A stretch of 15,139 nucleotides of DNA. Origin: Candidatus Dormiibacterota bacterium (GTDB taxonomy: Bacteria > Chloroflexota > Dormibacteria > Aeolococcales > Aeolococcaceae). Where the stretch lies: assembly GCA_003136295.1 (NCBI GenBank), contig PLDZ01000272.1:8776-23914 (forward strand), given 5' to 3'. This document shows, one piece after another, positions 12,382 to 15,139 of the stretch (within the stretch, counting starts at the first letter, position 1; every line of letters starts with the position of its first letter). Made by a program: the position numbers and the translations under genes. The notes beneath the pieces were generated by a model. It was not told the DNA's origin, did not search any database, and saw only the letters and a program-made list of their open reading frames with translations.

Positions 12382-12791
12382 CAGCCCGCTGACTTCTCCA
12401 GCTTGAGCGCGCAGGAGTTCATGCAGTAGCGTTGGCCGGTCGGCTCCGGGCCGTCAGGGAAGACATGGCCGAGGTGGCCGCCGCACTTGGCGCAGCGAAT
12501 CTCCGTGCGCGGGATGACCATGCTCCAGTCGCGATGCTCCTCGACGGCGCCGTCCTTCAACGGAGCGTAGAAGCTCGGCCAGCCGGTGCCCGAGTTGAAC
12601 TTTGTGTCGGAGCTGAACAGCTCGGCGCCGCAGCCGGCGCAGGTGTACACGCCCTTGTCGTCCACGTGCACGTACTGCCCGGTGAACGGACGCTCGGTGC
12701 TCGCCTTGCGAAGCACGGCGTACTGCTCGGGCGTCAAGCGCTGGCGCCACTGGTCGTCGGTGAGGGTGACTTTCTCGTCCATGGTGCTCAC
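12381..12791 (-). CDS. msrB: Peptide-methionine (R)-S-oxide reductase MsrB
   Basis: Reduces methionine-R-sulfoxide, complementing MsrA. The zinc-binding pairs CAGC and CAKC, the GTGWPSFYAP motif, the RTEIRCAKCGGHLGHVFPDG segment and the active-site end RYCMNSCALKL (catalytic Cys in RYCMN) are all present. At 136 residues it is full length. The GTG at 12791 overlaps the preceding stop (GTGA); an ATG at 12782 three codons in would give MDEKVTL and is possible. msrB and msrA were close neighbours with only recQ between before the insertion, on opposite strands. Confidence 0.96.
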   Translation of the reverse strand: MSTMDEKVTLTDDQWRQRLTPEQYAVLRKASTERPFTGQYVHVDDKGVYTCAGCGAELFSSDTKFNSGTGWPSFYAPLKDGAVEEHRDWSMVIPRTEIRCAKCGGHLGHVFPDGPEPTGQRYCMNSCALKLEKSAG

Positions 12792-13786
12792 GTTTTACCC
12801 CGTTTCGCCGGACTCGACGCATACAGTGCGGCGGCCGCCGCGTGAGTCTCGGCGATATGGCGGCGGAGCGAGGCCGGCGCAAGCACTTCGACGTTGGCGC
12901 CCCAGCGCAGCAACCACGGTCGCATCTCGACCTCGCCGGCGACGTCGAGCCGTACCTCGACCCCGCCGCCAGGCAGGTCGGTGCGCTGCGCATTGGTGGG
13001 CCATGGGGTCTCATCGACCCACTGACGGGCTTCGGGCGAGAACCGGAGCACGACGCGATCCGCACCGGCGCCCTGCCAGATCGCCCATGAGGCCCCGAGC
13101 ACGGTATCGATGTCGAAATCCTCAGGCACCGAAAAGGTCGACGGCAGCAGGCGCGCTGACCGGATCCTGTCCAGGCGGAACGATCGAACCTCACGCGACA
13201 CGGAGTCCCGCGCGAACACGTAGATGTGCCGTCCTTCCGCTGTCGGCTGGATGAAATAGGGGCGGAGATCGCGTCGCGTCTCATTGCCCTTGGCGTCGAC
13301 GTAGCGCACCTCGATCTCGCGATGGGTGACGAAGCCGTCGATGACGGTGCGTTCGACCTTGAGCCGTTCGGCATCCGCCGGTTGCCGTTCCGCTGCCACA
13401 AGGGTTCGGCGCAGATACTCGCTCACCACCGGCACGCTCAAGGCGCGGGACAGGTGGGCGAGCGCGCCGACCAGCGCAGGATCCTGCTCCGTACGCACCT
13501 GCTGGAGCAGGCGCACGGCCACGAGCAGGAGGGTGGCCTGATAGTGGTCCAGCTGCAGGGGCGGCAGCAGACTGCCCTTGCCGATCCGCCAGCGACCGCC
13601 GGTTTCCTCGACGTCGATGCCGGCGTTGTCACGCAGCGTCGCCACATAGCGCTGCACGGTCCGAGCGTTCACCTCGAGTTCCTCGGCGAGCTGCTTGGTC
13701 GTCAAGCCGACCTCGGTCTCACACAGACGCGCGAAGAGCTTGATGACGCGTAGTTCCTTCTCTCCCTTCTCGTAGACGCCTGGCAC
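12788..13786 (-). CDS. WYL-domain transcriptional regulator (DeoR/YafY type)
   Basis: A 332-residue DNA-binding regulator. The N-terminal winged helix (LTTKQLAEELEVNARTVQRY, 28-47) is of the HTH_11 type. A linker helix region precedes the WYL domain (about 145-225: IEVRYVDAKGNETRRDLRPY, HIYVFARDSVSREVRSFRLD), and the C-terminal WCX extension is at about 240-320. WYL proteins sense nucleic acids or small ligands and often answer DNA damage. The gene is 9 bases after the GNAT stop, and its own stop overlaps the msrB start, so it is inside an operon with msrB and recQ and may control it. GTG at 13786 (MPGVYEKGEK) is the only sensible start. Confidence 0.9.
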   Translation of the reverse strand: MPGVYEKGEKELRVIKLFARLCETEVGLTTKQLAEELEVNARTVQRYVATLRDNAGIDVEETGGRWRIGKGSLLPPLQLDHYQATLLLVAVRLLQQVRTEQDPALVGALAHLSRALSVPVVSEYLRRTLVAAERQPADAERLKVERTVIDGFVTHREIEVRYVDAKGNETRRDLRPYFIQPTAEGRHIYVFARDSVSREVRSFRLDRIRSARLLPSTFSVPEDFDIDTVLGASWAIWQGAGADRVVLRFSPEARQWVDETPWPTNAQRTDLPGGGVEVRLDVAGEVEMRPWLLRWGANVEVLAPASLRRHIAETHAAAAALYASSPAKRGKT

Positions 13787-13795
13787 GGATCGAGC

Positions 13796-14347
13796 CTAGC
13801 GTTTCGTCTTCGAGTCTGAGGCGATGTCGAGTGCGTAGCTCAGGAGAACCTGCCCGTCGGGTCTGATGCGAGGGCCGGTCGGCTCGAAGCCGAGTTCGAC
13901 GTAGAGATGCTGCGCTGCGGTCATGACCGGGTCGGTGTCCAACGTCAGGACGCGCTTGCCGTGGCTGCGCGCGGTCTCGATGCTCGCGAGCATGAGGCGG
14001 CGCGCAATTCCCCGTCCACGATGTTCCGGGGCAACCCCGAGCATGCGGATATGCGCCTCCTCCGGTGCGAGGGGCTCGCTCGGCCCGGGAGCGATTCGCG
14101 AATCGAGCTCGAGGGTCACGGACCCTGCGATGGCGCGCTCGTCCACCGCGACCAGCACGATCGCGCGCTCGGACCGGCTGCCGACGTCGGCGATCCTCGC
14201 CAGGTAGGCCTCCCATCCCGGCGAATCGGGTGTCCAGAACTCGCGGTAGGCGCGCTCGGTCGCCTCCCCGACCGCGCGGTGCTCGGACGCCCGGAGCGGC
14301 CGGATCTCGATCTCGTCAGCCACGATGAAACCGTACGCGACAGCCAT
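13796..14347 (-). CDS. GNAT-family N-acetyltransferase
   Basis: Transfers an acetyl group from acetyl-CoA; substrate unknown. The acetyl-CoA-binding signature is visible as RMLGVAPEHRGRGIARRLML (motif A, with R-G-R-G-I-A), preceded by the beta strand AIAGSVTLELDSR and followed by LTLDTDPVMTAAQHLYVELGFEPTG (motif B). The length of 183 residues is typical. ATG at 14347 is taken as start. A GTG at 14323 (VADEIEIRPL) has TACGGT six bases upstream, as for a leaderless message, and is a real alternative. First gene of the GNAT-WYL-msrB-recQ run and divergent from the small gene at 14377. Confidence 0.9.
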   Translation of the reverse strand: MAVAYGFIVADEIEIRPLRASEHRAVGEATERAYREFWTPDSPGWEAYLARIADVGSRSERAIVLVAVDERAIAGSVTLELDSRIAPGPSEPLAPEEAHIRMLGVAPEHRGRGIARRLMLASIETARSHGKRVLTLDTDPVMTAAQHLYVELGFEPTGPRIRPDGQVLLSYALDIASDSKTKR

Positions 14348-14376
14348 CTGTCGCCGGGTCGGTGCATCGTCGAGGC

Positions 14377-14628
14377 GTGGACACAGAGACACCGGGGCCT
14401 GTCGAGGCCGACATCGCCGGTGAAGGGCCGTACCTGCGTCGCGCGCGGGCGCTCCTCGCAGCGCGTTCCGAGCTCTTCCTCCGCGGTCCGGTACGCTCGG
14501 CGCTGCTCGGCGGCATCGCCGGCCCACCCAACGATCGAGCCGGGTCGCTGTTTCGCCAGGCGAGCCGGCAGCTCACCTTGCCGCTGCCGCGCGAACGTAC
14601 CCGGCGGCGAGCCAGGATGGTGCGCTGA
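14377..14628 (+). CDS. Small arginine-rich protein upstream of the nuclease gene
   Basis: An 83-residue protein, family not recognised. It is helical and Arg/Ala-rich (YLRRARALLAARSELFLRGP), with a basic tail (PRERTRRRARMVR). The TGA overlaps the ATG of the nuclease gene as TGATG, which supports the frame and suggests co-translation. The start is uncertain: GTG at 14377 (MDTETPGPVE) or an earlier GTG at 14362. It may be an accessory to the nuclease, but only position suggests this. Confidence 0.55.
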   Translation: MDTETPGPVEADIAGEGPYLRRARALLAARSELFLRGPVRSALLGGIAGPPNDRAGSLFRQASRQLTLPLPRERTRRRARMVR

Positions 14629-15139
14629 TGCGCTACCTCGAGGACGGCTGCCCCGTATACACGGCCACCGACCTGTGCGACTACCTCGCCTGCGGGCACC
14701 TGGTCACGCTGAAACGACGGGTCGCGAGCGGCGAGGTCATCCACTCTGATCGGTCAGCGCTGAGCGAGGTGCTGGCGACGCTCGGTGCCGGGCACGAGCA
14801 CCGACACCTCGAGACCCTGCGCGCGAAAGGCCTGAGAGTCCGAGCATTCGAGGACGAGCGTGATCGGTACGCGAGCTCGGCCGGCGAGCTTCGCGCCCTC
14901 GAGGCCGAGACCGTCGAGGCGATGGCCGAGGGGTACGACGTGATCTATCAGCCGACGTTCTTCGACGGACGCTGGATGGGTCGCGCGGACTTCCTGCTCC
15001 GCGTCGAGACGCCGAGTTCCCGGTGGGCGTGGGCGTACGAGGCTGCTGACGCCAAGCTCGCCCGACGAGTGCGCGCTGAGGCGATTCTCCAGCTCTGCGA
15101 GTACTCGGCGCACCTCGCGCGTTTGCAGGGGAAGCCGCC
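14628..15139 (+). CDS. TM0106-family RecB-like nuclease, 3' end outside window
   Basis: The first 170 codons of a larger protein. VYTATDLCDYLACGHLVTLK near the start is the characteristic opening of the TM0106 (TIGR03491-type) family, with a Cys that in relatives belongs to an iron-sulfur or metal site. Then come GHEHRHLETLRAKGLRV, TVEAMAEGYDVIYQPTFFDG, RADFLLRVETPSS and YEAADAKLARR; the Asp in GRADFL and the D-x-K in ADAKLA are the PD-(D/E)xK nuclease residues, followed by QLCEYSAHLARLQGKP. Full-length relatives usually carry a C-terminal RNase H-like or helicase region, beyond the window. The start overlaps the preceding stop (TGATG). Confidence 0.9.
   Translation, partial: MRYLEDGCPVYTATDLCDYLACGHLVTLKRRVASGEVIHSDRSALSEVLATLGAGHEHRHLETLRAKGLRVRAFEDERDRYASSAGELRALEAETVEAMAEGYDVIYQPTFFDGRWMGRADFLLRVETPSSRWAWAYEAADAKLARRVRAEAILQLCEYSAHLARLQGKP

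Noticed and set aside
10666..12429. Long plus-strand open frame of 587 codons
   Set aside because: It is antisense to recQ, whose helicase motifs are complete. Low-stop GC-rich DNA makes such opposite frames, and its translation resembles no domain.
12454..13401. Minus-strand open frame of 315 codons over msrB and the WYL gene
   Set aside because: It overlaps two genes with clear family motifs in another frame, and its composition (Arg/Ser/Pro) is that of a shadow frame.
14754..15113. Minus-strand frame of 119 codons at the window end
   Set aside because: It is antisense to the TM0106-type nuclease, which has recognisable motifs along its whole visible length.

Overview
The window shows high-GC chromosomal DNA from an actinomycete-like or Chloroflexota-like bacterium. 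Grounds for this are the GC-rich codon use, GTG starts, several TAnnnT boxes six bases before a start codon (leaderless initiation), a WYL regulator, and proline/threonine/arginine-rich lipoprotein linkers. No marker fixes the phylum, so this is inference. The chromosomal backbone is split in two. msrA lies at 1-456 on the plus strand and its first codons are outside the window. At 10336-14347 on the minus strand lies a tightly packed set GNAT - WYL regulator - msrB - recQ. After it, on the plus strand, come a small unknown gene and a TM0106-type RecB-like nuclease cut by the window end.

The two backbone halves are separated by about 9.9 kb of inserted DNA. The insertion site is the last codons of msrA. 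Three copies of the msrA 3' end are present. The first is attached to the gene (400-456). The second is at 9455-9511 and encodes 18 residues differing from the first at only two. The third is at 10314-10339, where the msrA stop codon overlaps the recQ stop codon tail to tail. The third copy is most simply the original chromosomal end. The insert therefore looks like two units in a row: element A (about 439-9494), with its own tyrosine integrase, and a short unit B (about 9502-10321), which keeps only one recognisable gene, for a membrane-anchored secreted protein. CCCTAA repeats just inside both ends of A look like integrase arm sites.

Element A from left to right holds: integrase and a zinc-ribbon protein (plus strand); a minus-strand structural cluster in which a 122-residue protein, an HK97-fold major capsid protein and a 71-residue protein are coupled by TAATG stop-start overlaps, followed by a coiled-coil/beta protein; an Xis-like HTH protein and two tiny overlapping genes (plus); an unknown 127-residue gene (minus); a 650-base non-coding stretch with a strong hairpin and 'gtctggtaat' repeats; a minus-strand replication-type module (small HTH protein, then a 309-residue protein with a cysteine cluster and C-terminal winged helix); cargo genes on the plus strand (membrane protein, six-cysteine DUF3761-like lipoprotein, small protein); and a second Xis-like gene next to the right end.

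The most interesting point is that A has a capsid gene with its own small neighbours but no recognisable portal, terminase, protease or tail gene. It has the layout of a phage satellite or capsid-bearing integrative element that would need a helper phage for packaging, or it is a reduced prophage. Satellite behaviour is inference; the gene content and att structure are read from the sequence.
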